Shown here piece by piece: positions 1-7,483 of a stretch of 8,203 bases of DNA. Both the position numbers and the translations under genes were made by a program. The stretch is taken from NCBI GenBank assembly GCA_016783995.1, contig JADHVN010000058.1:1-8203 (forward strand). The letters run 5' to 3'. The notes beneath the pieces are model-generated. The model did not search any database and was not told the origin of the DNA. It saw nothing but the letters and a program-made list of their open reading frames with translations. Every line of letters starts with the position of its first letter. The first letter of the stretch is position 1. Source of the DNA: Actinomycetota bacterium (GTDB lineage Bacteria > Actinomycetota > Humimicrobiia > Humimicrobiales > Humimicrobiaceae).

Positions 1-3000
1 GATCATGGAGTTATGTATGGTGCTATTGAATTTTACACCCAGGCAAAAAAATCAGGAATAAAACCCATAATTGGCTGTGAAGTATATCTGGCCCCGAAAA
101 GTAGATGGGACAAGCAATCGGAAAGAGAAAAAAAGGAAGAAACTTCTTACCATCTGATTCTACTGGCTGAAAATAACCGGGGTTATCAGAATCTGATGAG
201 ATTGGTCAGTCTGGGGTTTTTAGAGGGATTTTATTATAAACCAAGAGTGGATAAAGAGCTGCTCAGGGAGTTTAACGAAGGTATAATTGCATTGAGTGGC
301 TGTATTGCCGGTGAGATTCCAAAATGTATTATTCTGGATAAAACTAAAAGTGCAAAAAAAATTTTAGAGGAATATATAGATATTTTCGGGAAGAATAATT
401 TTTTTTTAGAGCTGCAGGATTCCGGTATACCAGATCAAAAGAAAGTAAACAAGGCTTTATTGGAGTTATCTTTAGAATATAATATTCCATTAGTGGCTAC
501 AAATGATGTGCATTATTTAAACAAGGAAGATAGTAAAGCTCATGATGTTCTGCTCTGTATCCAGACTGGCTCCACTATAAATGAAACAGGCCGCCTGAGG
601 TTTCCCACAGATGAATATTATTTTAAAAGTTATGATCAAATGAATGAGCTTTTTAAAGAATTCCCGGGTGCTATTGAAAATACGCTGGAGATTGCCGATA
701 GATGTAATATAAATATAAAGTTTGATATGAACCTGATACCATCTTTCCGGGTTCCTGACAACTATAGTGCAGATGAATATTTGAAGAAGTTATGCTATGA
801 AGGTGCTAAAAAAAGATATGAGAGTATTACTAATGAGATTGATAGAAGAATACAAAAAGAGCTGGAAGTTATAGAGAAAATGGGTTTTTCGGAATATTTT
901 CTAATAGTTTGGGACCTTATTAAATTTGCCAGGAATAATAGCATAAGAGTAGGACCGGGAAGAGGTTCGGCAGCGGGCAGCATAGTTTCTTACCTGTTGG
1001 GGATAACGGATATCGAACCTTTAAAGTACGGACTTTTATTTGAAAGATTTCTAAATGAAGAACGTAAAGGTATGCCTGATATTGATATAGATTTTTGTTA
1101 TGAGAAGAGGGATGAAGTTATCAGGTATGTTACTCAAAAATATGGTGACAGAAGGGTTGCCCAACTAATTACTTTTGCAACAATGGCTGCCAGGCAGGCT
1201 ATAAGGGATGCAGGAAGGGTAATGGAAGTGCCTTATGCTGAAGTAGACAGGATAGCAAAGATGATCCCAATGGAATTAAATGTGACAATCGGAAACTCAT
1301 TAGATTTGGTCCCGGATTTAAAAGAAGTTTATGAAAATGATAAAAAAATAAGAGAAGTAATTGATACCGCAATTTCACTTGAGGGGATATCCAGGCAGGA
1401 TTCAATCCATGCTGCAGGAGTTGTAATCTCATCAGAGGATCTTTACAACTATACACCCATACAAAAAGAGAATGAAGGTGATATTGTAACCCAATATAAA
1501 ATGGAGGATATTCAAAAAATTGGACTACTTAAAATGGATTTTCTGGGATTGAAAACACTATCACTGATAGACAAAACCTTATTTTTAATTAATAAAACCA
1601 AAAATATAGATATAGATATTAATAATATTAATCCGGATGATAAAAAAACTTTTAATATGTTGTGTGAAGGTGAATGCCTGGGAATATTCCAGCTTGAAAG
1701 CTCGGGAATGCGGGAACTGGTAATAAATTTAAAACCAACCAAATTTGAAGACTTGATAGCGCTTCTGGCATTATATAGACCCGGTCCTCTTCAAAGTGGA
1801 ATGGTGAGTGATTTCGTAGAAAGTAAAAATGGGAGAAAGAAAATAAACTATCTGCACCCATCTCTTGAAAAAATTCTTGAAAGTACTTACGGAATTATTC
1901 TATATCAGGAACAGGTTATGGGAATAGCATCAGAACTGGCTGGTTTCAGTATGTCAGAAGCAGACATCCTGCGAGGAGCCATTAGTAAGAAAAAGAGGAG
2001 TTTACTTTCCAAACAAAAAAGTAAATTTATAGAAGGTGCTAAAAACAAAGGGATAGATGAAAAAATTTCAGTAAAAATATTTGAACTTGTAAATCATTTT
2101 GCTGAATATGGATTTAACAAGTCTCACAGTGCTGCATACGCGATGATTTCATACCAGACTGCTTATCTTAAGGCTAACTATCCTGTAGAATTTATGGCAG
2201 CACTGCTTAGTATCAGAATGGGCAGCCAGGAAAAAGTAGCTCAATACGTTAATGAAACAAGAAGAATGGGTATTACAGTCCTCCCGCCGGATATCAATGG
2301 AAGTTTTACCGATTTTACTGTAGTGGAAAATTCTATCAGATTTGGCCTGTCAGCTATTAAAAATGTTGGGACTAATGTTATTGAATGTATAGAAAAGGAG
2401 AGAAAGAAAAGTGGTAAATTTGAAAATTTTATAGATTTTTGTCAAAGAGTTGACAGTAGCGTATTAAACAAGAAGACCCTTGAGAGCTTAATAAAAAGCG
2501 GAACATTTGATTCTCTTAGCCAGAGCCGGAAATATCTTTTAGAGAGTTATGAAAAAATTATAGAAGAGACTTTAAAAATTAAAAAAGATAGAGACATTGG
2601 CCAGTTTTCATTATTTGATTTTGATGGTGACAGGGGAGAGAAAATATTACTGGATGGAGTCTACAAAACAGAGGAACAATTTGAGGAATTTTCAAAAAAA
2701 GAGTTATTAAATTTTGAGAAAGAAATGCTGGGCCTTTATATCTCAGGGCACCCTTTGTTTGAATATGAAGATTCCCTTTCCAGGCTGACTCCAATAGAAG
2801 TCTTGAGCAGTATAGAAGATAAAACTAATATTGCTGTTGGGGGAATTATAAATAGAGTAAAAATTATATTTACAAAAAAAGATCAGCAGATGTGTTTTGT
2901 AAACATAGAGGATATCAGTGACAGCGTAGAAGTAGTTGTATTCCCGTCAGTTCTTGGTAGGTACAGAGAAGTTATCGTAGAAGATAAAATTGTAAAAATT

Positions 3001-3360
3001 AAAGGTAAATTAGATAAAAAAGAAGATCAGATAAAGATTATCGCCAATGAAATAGAAGAATTGGAAAAAAATAAAAGAATAGATAAAAATCAAGAAGAGC
3101 TGATAGGTGATAAAAATAATAAAGTTATTTTTGCTGCAAGAAAGAGAGATATGGATAAGAATTTTATCAACAGGTTTTATGATATATTAAAAAAACATCC
3201 TGGATTTGATGAAGTAGAGTTTAAAGTAACAGGTGAAAATGGAAAGGATATAGAAAAAATTTATAAACTTCCATCCAGCTATCGGATAAATTTAAATCAA
3301 TCTCTAAAAGAGAGTCTCAGGGAAGTATTTTCAGATAAAATTAACTGGGATAGGGTATAA
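1..3360 (+). CDS. dnaE: DNA polymerase III subunit alpha (5'-truncated by the window edge)
   Basis: Replicative DNA polymerase (C family) that extends primers at the fork. The frame is open from base 1, where it reads D-H-G-V-M-Y-G, the second PHP motif (TDHG). About 40 N-terminal residues lie outside the window, and 1119 are present, giving a full length near 1160, normal for DnaE. In order, by partial-protein residue: a PHP domain to about 275, with GCEVY, YHLILLA and NDVHY; GPGRGSAAGS in the polymerase palm; the catalytic Asp motif PDIDIDF at 359-365; the third acidic residue in KMDFLG near 513; FNKSHSAAYA at 705-714; a helix-hairpin-helix near 782-797; a beta-clamp-binding motif QFSLF at 868-872; LGLYISGHPL at 910-919; and an OB fold from about 944 to 1020. 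PolC is excluded because there is no inserted DnaQ-type exonuclease. No frameshift or internal stop is seen. The call rests on many family motifs seen directly. Confidence 0.98.
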   Translation, partial: DHGVMYGAIEFYTQAKKSGIKPIIGCEVYLAPKSRWDKQSEREKKEETSYHLILLAENNRGYQNLMRLVSLGFLEGFYYKPRVDKELLREFNEGIIALSGCIAGEIPKCIILDKTKSAKKILEEYIDIFGKNNFFLELQDSGIPDQKKVNKALLELSLEYNIPLVATNDVHYLNKEDSKAHDVLLCIQTGSTINETGRLRFPTDEYYFKSYDQMNELFKEFPGAIENTLEIADRCNINIKFDMNLIPSFRVPDNYSADEYLKKLCYEGAKKRYESITNEIDRRIQKELEVIEKMGFSEYFLIVWDLIKFARNNSIRVGPGRGSAAGSIVSYLLGITDIEPLKYGLLFERFLNEERKGMPDIDIDFCYEKRDEVIRYVTQKYGDRRVAQLITFATMAARQAIRDAGRVMEVPYAEVDRIAKMIPMELNVTIGNSLDLVPDLKEVYENDKKIREVIDTAISLEGISRQDSIHAAGVVISSEDLYNYTPIQKENEGDIVTQYKMEDIQKIGLLKMDFLGLKTLSLIDKTLFLINKTKNIDIDINNINPDDKKTFNMLCEGECLGIFQLESSGMRELVINLKPTKFEDLIALLALYRPGPLQSGMVSDFVESKNGRKKINYLHPSLEKILESTYGIILYQEQVMGIASELAGFSMSEADILRGAISKKKRSLLSKQKSKFIEGAKNKGIDEKISVKIFELVNHFAEYGFNKSHSAAYAMISYQTAYLKANYPVEFMAALLSIRMGSQEKVAQYVNETRRMGITVLPPDINGSFTDFTVVENSIRFGLSAIKNVGTNVIECIEKERKKSGKFENFIDFCQRVDSSVLNKKTLESLIKSGTFDSLSQSRKYLLESYEKIIEETLKIKKDRDIGQFSLFDFDGDRGEKILLDGVYKTEEQFEEFSKKELLNFEKEMLGLYISGHPLFEYEDSLSRLTPIEVLSSIEDKTNIAVGGIINRVKIIFTKKDQQMCFVNIEDISDSVEVVVFPSVLGRYREVIVEDKIVKIKGKLDKKEDQIKIIANEIEELEKNKRIDKNQEELIGDKNNKVIFAARKRDMDKNFINRFYDILKKHPGFDEVEFKVTGENGKDIEKIYKLPSSYRINLNQSLKESLREVFSDKINWDRV

Positions 3361-3378
3361 ATATATAAGGATATCGTG

Positions 3379-3390
3379 AGGAGCTATATG
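3379..3390 (+). promoter_or_regulatory. Ribosome binding site that decides the dehydrogenase start
   Basis: AGGAG at 3379-3383 lies 4 bases before the ATG at 3388. An alternative GTG start at 3376 is preceded by AAGGA at 3367-3371 at the same spacing. The ATG is preferred because it is the stronger start codon and puts the first Rossmann strand (KFAVLGAG) at the usual distance from the N-terminus. The GTG start would add only four residues (M-R-S-Y). Confidence 0.6.
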
Positions 3391-4482
3391 CATGATTTAA
3401 AATTTGCAGTTTTAGGAGCAGGTCATGGGGGGAAAGCCATAGCAGCACATCTGGCAATAAAAGGTTTTACAGTTAATTTATATAATAGAACATTTTCAAG
3501 AATCCAGCCAATAAAGAAAATGCGGGGGATTGAGCTTGAAGGTGAAATAAAAGGTTTTGGCAAACTTAATATAGTAACCAGCGATATTGAGAAAGCTATC
3601 AAAGGTGTGGATGTGATTATGGTGGTTGTTCCGGCAAACGGCCATGCTTCTATCGCCCAGTTTTGCTCACCTTTTTTAAAAGAGGATCAGATAGTAGTCT
3701 TAAACCCAGGAAGGACCTGCGGGGCTTTAGAATTTTTAAATGTTTTACGGGAAGAAGGTAATCAGAAGGATATTATCGTAGCTGAAGCACAGACTTTTAT
3801 ATATGCAAGTAGAGGTATGGGCCCGGCTGCAGCGAGAATATTTAGAATAAAACAGGCAATACCGGTGGCTGCAATACCTTCTAGAAAAACTGAAATGGTA
3901 GTTAAAAAATTAAATATGGCGTTTCCAGAATTTATACCTGCTGCCAGTGTTATTGAAACAAGCTTTAATAATATGGGTGCAGTATTTCATCCATCAATTA
4001 CTATACTTAATTTAAGCAGGATTGAATCTACTTTGGGAAATTTTCAATTCTATATAGAAGGAGTCACTCAATCTGTGGCAAAAATCCTGGATGCAGTAGA
4101 TAAGGAAAGAGTGATGGTTGCAAGAAAATTGAAGTGTGCCAGGGTGTATTCTGCAATTGAATGGCTGTCAATGGCTTACAATGTGGTAGAGGACAACCTG
4201 TTTGATGCAATACATAGTAATCCCGGATATGTGGGAATAATGGCTCCCAGAACAATCAATGTCAGATATATAACGGAAGATGTTCCCATGAGTCTGGTGC
4301 CTATTTCTGAATTCGGGAAAATATTGGGACTGAAGACAAAGGTAATTGATTCACTTATTGATATAGCCAATTCAATATTTAAAAAAGATTTCAGAGAGAG
4401 TGGAAGGAATCTTTCAAGGCTAGGCTTAGAAGGATTAGATTTGAGCCAGATAAGAAATATACTGATTAAGGGAAAGAAATAG
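3388..4482 (+). CDS. NAD(P)-dependent octopine/nopaline (opine) dehydrogenase family protein
   Basis: Cytosolic two-domain dehydrogenase of 364 residues from the ATG at 3388 (368 from the alternative GTG at 3376). The N-terminal Rossmann fold begins at once with the dinucleotide motif G10-A-G12-H-G-G15. The second strand ends in L-Y-N-R, and a basic residue there is compatible with NADP(H), though it does not prove it. The C-terminal half is the all-helical opine dehydrogenase domain, with NNMGAVFHPS (His201) and RYITEDVP (Arg293, Asp298). In this family a His-Asp pair and a nearby Arg carry out proton transfer and bind the keto acid. Known relatives couple an amino acid to a 2-keto acid reductively, or reverse this. 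The real substrate here is unknown. The gene starts 27 bases after dnaE and ends 10 bases before the B12-dependent enzyme gene, so it is probably cotranscribed with the latter. Related reductases of similar fold (ketopantoate or glycerol-3-phosphate type) are less likely because of the His and Arg/Asp motifs. Family assignment is firm; function is open. Confidence 0.85.
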   Translation: MHDLKFAVLGAGHGGKAIAAHLAIKGFTVNLYNRTFSRIQPIKKMRGIELEGEIKGFGKLNIVTSDIEKAIKGVDVIMVVVPANGHASIAQFCSPFLKEDQIVVLNPGRTCGALEFLNVLREEGNQKDIIVAEAQTFIYASRGMGPAAARIFRIKQAIPVAAIPSRKTEMVVKKLNMAFPEFIPAASVIETSFNNMGAVFHPSITILNLSRIESTLGNFQFYIEGVTQSVAKILDAVDKERVMVARKLKCARVYSAIEWLSMAYNVVEDNLFDAIHSNPGYVGIMAPRTINVRYITEDVPMSLVPISEFGKILGLKTKVIDSLIDIANSIFKKDFRESGRNLSRLGLEGLDLSQIRNILIKGKK

Positions 4483-4492
4483 CTATAGAGTT

Positions 4493-6130
4493 ATGAAGAA
4501 GATATTAGGTGCTTGTGTGGGGAGCTGCGTACATGTTGCAGGAATATTAAATTTTTTAAACTTAGCCAGTAAGTATGATTATAGCACTAAATTCTTAGGT
4601 TCTGCTTGTACAATTGATAGATTAAAAAAAGAAATAGAAAAATATAACCCTGATATAGTAGCTATAAGCTACCGTCTTTCGCCGGAGAGTGGTCTTCCAA
4701 TACTGCTGGAATTTAAAGAAAAAATAATAGAAAAATTACGGGGAGTAAAAATAGAATTTATACTGGGAGGGACAAAGCCGGTAGCTGAAGTTGCAAGGAA
4801 GCTTGGTATTTTTGATGTTATTTTTACAGGTGAGGAAAGTATAGAAGAAATTGAAAGTTATTTAGATAAAAAGAAAGTAAAAATTTACAGTGAAATCCCC
4901 CCGCAGAGTCTTTTAGAAAGAATTAAGTACAGAAAACCTTTCCCTGTAATAAGGCATCATTTCGGAAGGCCAACCTTAAATGAAACACTGGAAGGAATAA
5001 AAAGGATTTCACTAAGTGGGCTGGTGGATGTAATATCAATCGGTCCGGATCAAAATACCCAGGAATTCTTTTTTCATCCTGGAAAAATGGATATAAAACA
5101 AAATGGCGCTGGAGGAGTTCCGCTTAGAAGTGAAAAGGATTTTAAAAGTCTTTATGTTGCATCAAGAACAGGCAATTATCCGCTACTACGATGCTATAGT
5201 GGTACAAATGATATTATAAAAATGGCAAAGGTTCTTCTGGATAATATTAATAATGCATGGTGTGCCGTTCCTCTTTGCTGGTATAATGAGCTTGACAATA
5301 GAAGCGAAAGAAAAGTGGAAGAGTCGATTGCTGAAAATCAATCAGTAATGAAATGGCATGGCCAGAGAGATGTACCGGTAGAAGTCAATGAGTCTCATCA
5401 ATGGAGCCTGCGTTACTCTCCTGATTCTATCGCGGTAGCAGCTGCTTACATTGCTGCTTATAATGCCAAGATGATGGGAGTGAAAGTTTATATTTCACAA
5501 TATATGTTTAACACTCCTCCGGAAACTTCATTTACAATGGATTTGGCAAAAATGTTAGCTAAAGCGGAACTAATAGAATCTCTTCATGATAAAAATTTTA
5601 CAACAATCAGGCAAACCAGGTCAGGATTGTACAGCTATCCAACTGATTTTGATAAGAGTAAAGGTCAGCTTGCTTCTTCAACTCTGCTTCAGATGCAGCT
5701 GGATCCCGACATTGTGCATGTTGTCGCATATTGTGAAGCAGATCACGCTGCAAAACCTGAAGATATTATAGAAAGTGTAAAGATAACAAAAAAAGTCATA
5801 GAGAATTATCTGTATGGTTGCCCTGATATGAAATTGGATGAAAGAGTTGGGCAAAGAAAAGAAGAATTAATTGCAGATGCTAAATTGATTACTGATAAAA
5901 TAAAGAAATTGGATAAAGATAATAAATACAAGGATCCGTTAATATCTCCCGCTATAATTTCTAAGGCAATAAAGATAGGTGTACTGGATGCTCCACACTT
6001 ACTTGGGGTAAAGGCGGCAAAGGGTGCAATCAGAACTATGTTTATTGATGGTAAAAATTTAACAGTTGACCAGGATTATAAACCTGTTAGTGAAAAGGAC
6101 AGACTTGATAGAATATTAGAAGACTTTTAA
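4493..6130 (+). CDS. Cobalamin-binding domain fused to a glutamate mutase E (GlmE)-like barrel; substrate unknown
   Basis: Predicted cytosolic B12 enzyme of 545 residues. Residues 1-125 look like a B12-binding fold: C12-V-H14-V-A-G17, then 41 residues to S59, then G92-G93. This is the DxHxxG...S...GG pattern in which the His ligates cobalt, but the Asp is Cys here. Residues from about 145 to the end resemble the TIM barrel of GlmE. Matching stretches include VDVISIGPDQNTQ, PLLRCYSGTND, SPDSIAVAAAYIAAYNAKMMGVK, VVAYCEADHAAKPED and GVLDAPHLLG near the end. Compared from memory with Clostridium cochlearium GlmE, Arg66 appears kept (Arg159), Arg100 appears to be Gln190, and the Arg149-His150 region is altered. 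A carbon-skeleton or amino-group rearrangement is therefore plausible, but on something other than glutamate. Glutamate mutase normally has the two parts as separate GlmS and GlmE chains. The ribosome binding site is poor (TAGAG only 2 bases before the ATG), consistent with coupling to the upstream gene. A B12-dependent methyltransferase is a less likely alternative. Confidence 0.75.
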   Translation: MKKILGACVGSCVHVAGILNFLNLASKYDYSTKFLGSACTIDRLKKEIEKYNPDIVAISYRLSPESGLPILLEFKEKIIEKLRGVKIEFILGGTKPVAEVARKLGIFDVIFTGEESIEEIESYLDKKKVKIYSEIPPQSLLERIKYRKPFPVIRHHFGRPTLNETLEGIKRISLSGLVDVISIGPDQNTQEFFFHPGKMDIKQNGAGGVPLRSEKDFKSLYVASRTGNYPLLRCYSGTNDIIKMAKVLLDNINNAWCAVPLCWYNELDNRSERKVEESIAENQSVMKWHGQRDVPVEVNESHQWSLRYSPDSIAVAAAYIAAYNAKMMGVKVYISQYMFNTPPETSFTMDLAKMLAKAELIESLHDKNFTTIRQTRSGLYSYPTDFDKSKGQLASSTLLQMQLDPDIVHVVAYCEADHAAKPEDIIESVKITKKVIENYLYGCPDMKLDERVGQRKEELIADAKLITDKIKKLDKDNKYKDPLISPAIISKAIKIGVLDAPHLLGVKAAKGAIRTMFIDGKNLTVDQDYKPVSEKDRLDRILEDF

Positions 6131-6154
6131 AAATTAGACCTTTTTTTAAAATAT

Positions 6155-6173
6155 TGTATTGTGATAAAATACA
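6155..6173. repeat. Perfect inverted repeat TGTATT-N7-AATACA upstream of hisZ
   Basis: A 6-base arm at 6155-6160 is the exact reverse complement of 6168-6173, with a 7-base centre (GTGATAA). The right arm and centre overlap the proposed -10 element, which is where a repressor operator would sit. The arms are AT-rich, so chance occurrence is quite possible. No known regulator site was recognised. Confidence 0.35.
6162..6170 (+). promoter_or_regulatory. Candidate extended -10 promoter for the his operon
   Basis: TGATAAAAT at 6162-6170 fits the extended -10 pattern TGnTATAAT with one mismatch. No good -35 box lies 16-18 bases upstream (only a T-run), which extended -10 promoters tolerate. Transcription would start near 6177, giving a leader of about 25 bases before the hisZ ATG. 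It lies in the only sizeable non-coding gap of the window (6131-6202), which supports a new transcript beginning here. That leader is too short for a T-box or attenuator. Confidence 0.45.
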
Positions 6174-6202
6174 TTTTTCATATGTAGTAATTTGAGGAAA
6201 AT

Positions 6203-7483
6203 ATGTTTGAGAATAAAAAAGATAATCGGGTTTTTAAATTACCGTTCGGATTACGGGATATATTTCCGTTTGAATCGAGAGAGAGAAATAACATAAAAAG
6301 AATAATGGAAAGAGAGTTTAAATTATGGGGTTATGGTGAGGTTAAAACTCCAGCAATCGAATATACAAAAAATATTTCAATCGGAGTCGGTAAAAATTGG
6401 GAAAATAAGTTAATTAACTTTTTTGATGTTGACGGGAGTCCGGTATCTCTTAGAACTGATATGACTATACCTATAGCGAGACTTACAGGGATGAGAATAA
6501 AAAAAAGCCAGCTGCCTGTAAGGTTTTGTTATTTTGCAGATTCTTTCAGGCAATCAGATATTCAAAAGGGTGTAAGGAGAGTCTACAATCAGGCAGGTCT
6601 GGAGTTTATTGGCTCATCAAATGCTGTGATGTCAGACATAGAGATTCTGGTTATATTAATAAATATTTTGAATGGGTTGAATATACGTGATTATAAGATA
6701 GGATTAGGACATGTTGAGTTTATTGAAGGATTATGTGACTGGTTTAAACTCAACCCAGGAGATAGGGAATATATTAGAAGGACAGTTGCTATAAAAAACT
6801 TTGTTGCACTGGAGAATTTTCTAAATAAAAAAAATAAAGACAAAGCAGAGATTTTTGTAAAATTAATACAGCCAGAGAGCGATATTAAGAAAATATCCAG
6901 TTTAATTTCAAAAATAAAAGAGCAAAAAGTAATTAAAAGTTTTAATTATCTCAAGCGAATATATGATATATTAGAAAGACTGGGCTGTGGAGGTTATCTT
7001 ATAACTGATTTCAGTATTATAAGGGATTTTGATTATTACACCGGGCTTTTATTCGAGGTTTACTGTCAAAATGTAACCGATATCCTGGGTAGTGGTGGAA
7101 GGTATGATGGACTAATAAAAAAATTTGGATTGGATATTCCTGCGACTGGATTTGCTCTGGATATTGATTTAGCTCACAAAGCTATAGAGAAAATGGACTT
7201 AAGAGAAAGATTAAAGATTTTGCTTAAAGGCCGGGATAATAAAAATAACGTAGAATTAATCAGAATAGCCCGCAAGTTGCGCGACAGTGATATTATTGTA
7301 GAATTATCTTTTGAAGATATATCTCATCTGGAAGATTTTGCCAGGGAAAAAGATTGCGATTTACTTGTTGAAGTTGAACCGGACTTAGAAAATGTTAAAA
7401 TAACTGATCTTAATAAGAATATAAAGAAAGTAAAAAAGACAAGGGAATTTATAAAAGAGTTTAAAAATGAAAAAAGGAATTAA
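6203..7483 (+). CDS. hisZ: ATP phosphoribosyltransferase regulatory subunit HisZ
   Basis: Histidyl-tRNA synthetase paralogue of 426 residues that binds short-form HisG and is needed for its activity and histidine feedback control; it charges no tRNA. The class II synthetase core is clear: LPFGLRDIFPFES at 13-25, SLRTDMTIPIAR at 82-93 (the RxDMTxPIAR form typical of HisZ), a motif-2-like segment around FRQSDIQKG (115-123) with Ser118 where HisRS has Glu, IIRDFDYYTG at 272-281, and GSGGRYDGL at 296-304 followed by the motif-3-like ATGFALDID. Residues from about 347 to 415 form an alternating strand/helix segment resembling a shrunken anticodon-binding domain. GAGG at 6194-6197 is a fair ribosome binding site, 5 bases before the ATG. 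The hisG gene that follows overlaps it, which settles HisZ over HisRS. A true HisRS remains a remote alternative. Confidence 0.93.
   Translation: MFENKKDNRVFKLPFGLRDIFPFESRERNNIKRIMEREFKLWGYGEVKTPAIEYTKNISIGVGKNWENKLINFFDVDGSPVSLRTDMTIPIARLTGMRIKKSQLPVRFCYFADSFRQSDIQKGVRRVYNQAGLEFIGSSNAVMSDIEILVILINILNGLNIRDYKIGLGHVEFIEGLCDWFKLNPGDREYIRRTVAIKNFVALENFLNKKNKDKAEIFVKLIQPESDIKKISSLISKIKEQKVIKSFNYLKRIYDILERLGCGGYLITDFSIIRDFDYYTGLLFEVYCQNVTDILGSGGRYDGLIKKFGLDIPATGFALDIDLAHKAIEKMDLRERLKILLKGRDNKNNVELIRIARKLRDSDIIVELSFEDISHLEDFAREKDCDLLVEVEPDLENVKITDLNKNIKKVKKTREFIKEFKNEKRN

Noticed and set aside
1..4. The window begins exactly with GATC, as a clone or library junction
   Set aside because: A four-base match at one edge is weak evidence, and the reading frame continues normally from it.
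795..1861. Several 60-85 codon open frames on the minus strand inside dnaE
   Set aside because: They are opposite a strongly conserved polymerase gene, show no family motif or ribosome binding site, and their composition is that of a reverse-read coding sequence.
3356..3361. TATAAA just before the dehydrogenase gene as a -10 box
   Set aside because: The nearest -35-like hexamer (TTTTCA at 3328-3333) is 22 bases away, too far, and there is no TGn extension. The gene is more simply read from upstream.
5586..5771. A 61-codon + strand open frame inside the B12 enzyme gene
   Set aside because: It overlaps a conserved barrel segment in another frame and has no recognisable domain or ribosome binding site.
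6125..6151. A 9-base perfect inverted repeat (TTTTAAAAA / TTTTTAAAA) after the mutase gene, with a T-run, as a possible terminator
   Set aside because: The stem is entirely A/T and the T-run is part of the stem rather than after it, so it would be a very weak hairpin. In sequence this AT-rich it is expected by chance.
6203..7483. Histidyl-tRNA synthetase (hisS) instead of hisZ
   Set aside because: The RxDMTxPIAR form, the Ser in place of the motif-2 Glu, and the overlapping short-form hisG that needs a HisZ partner all favour HisZ.
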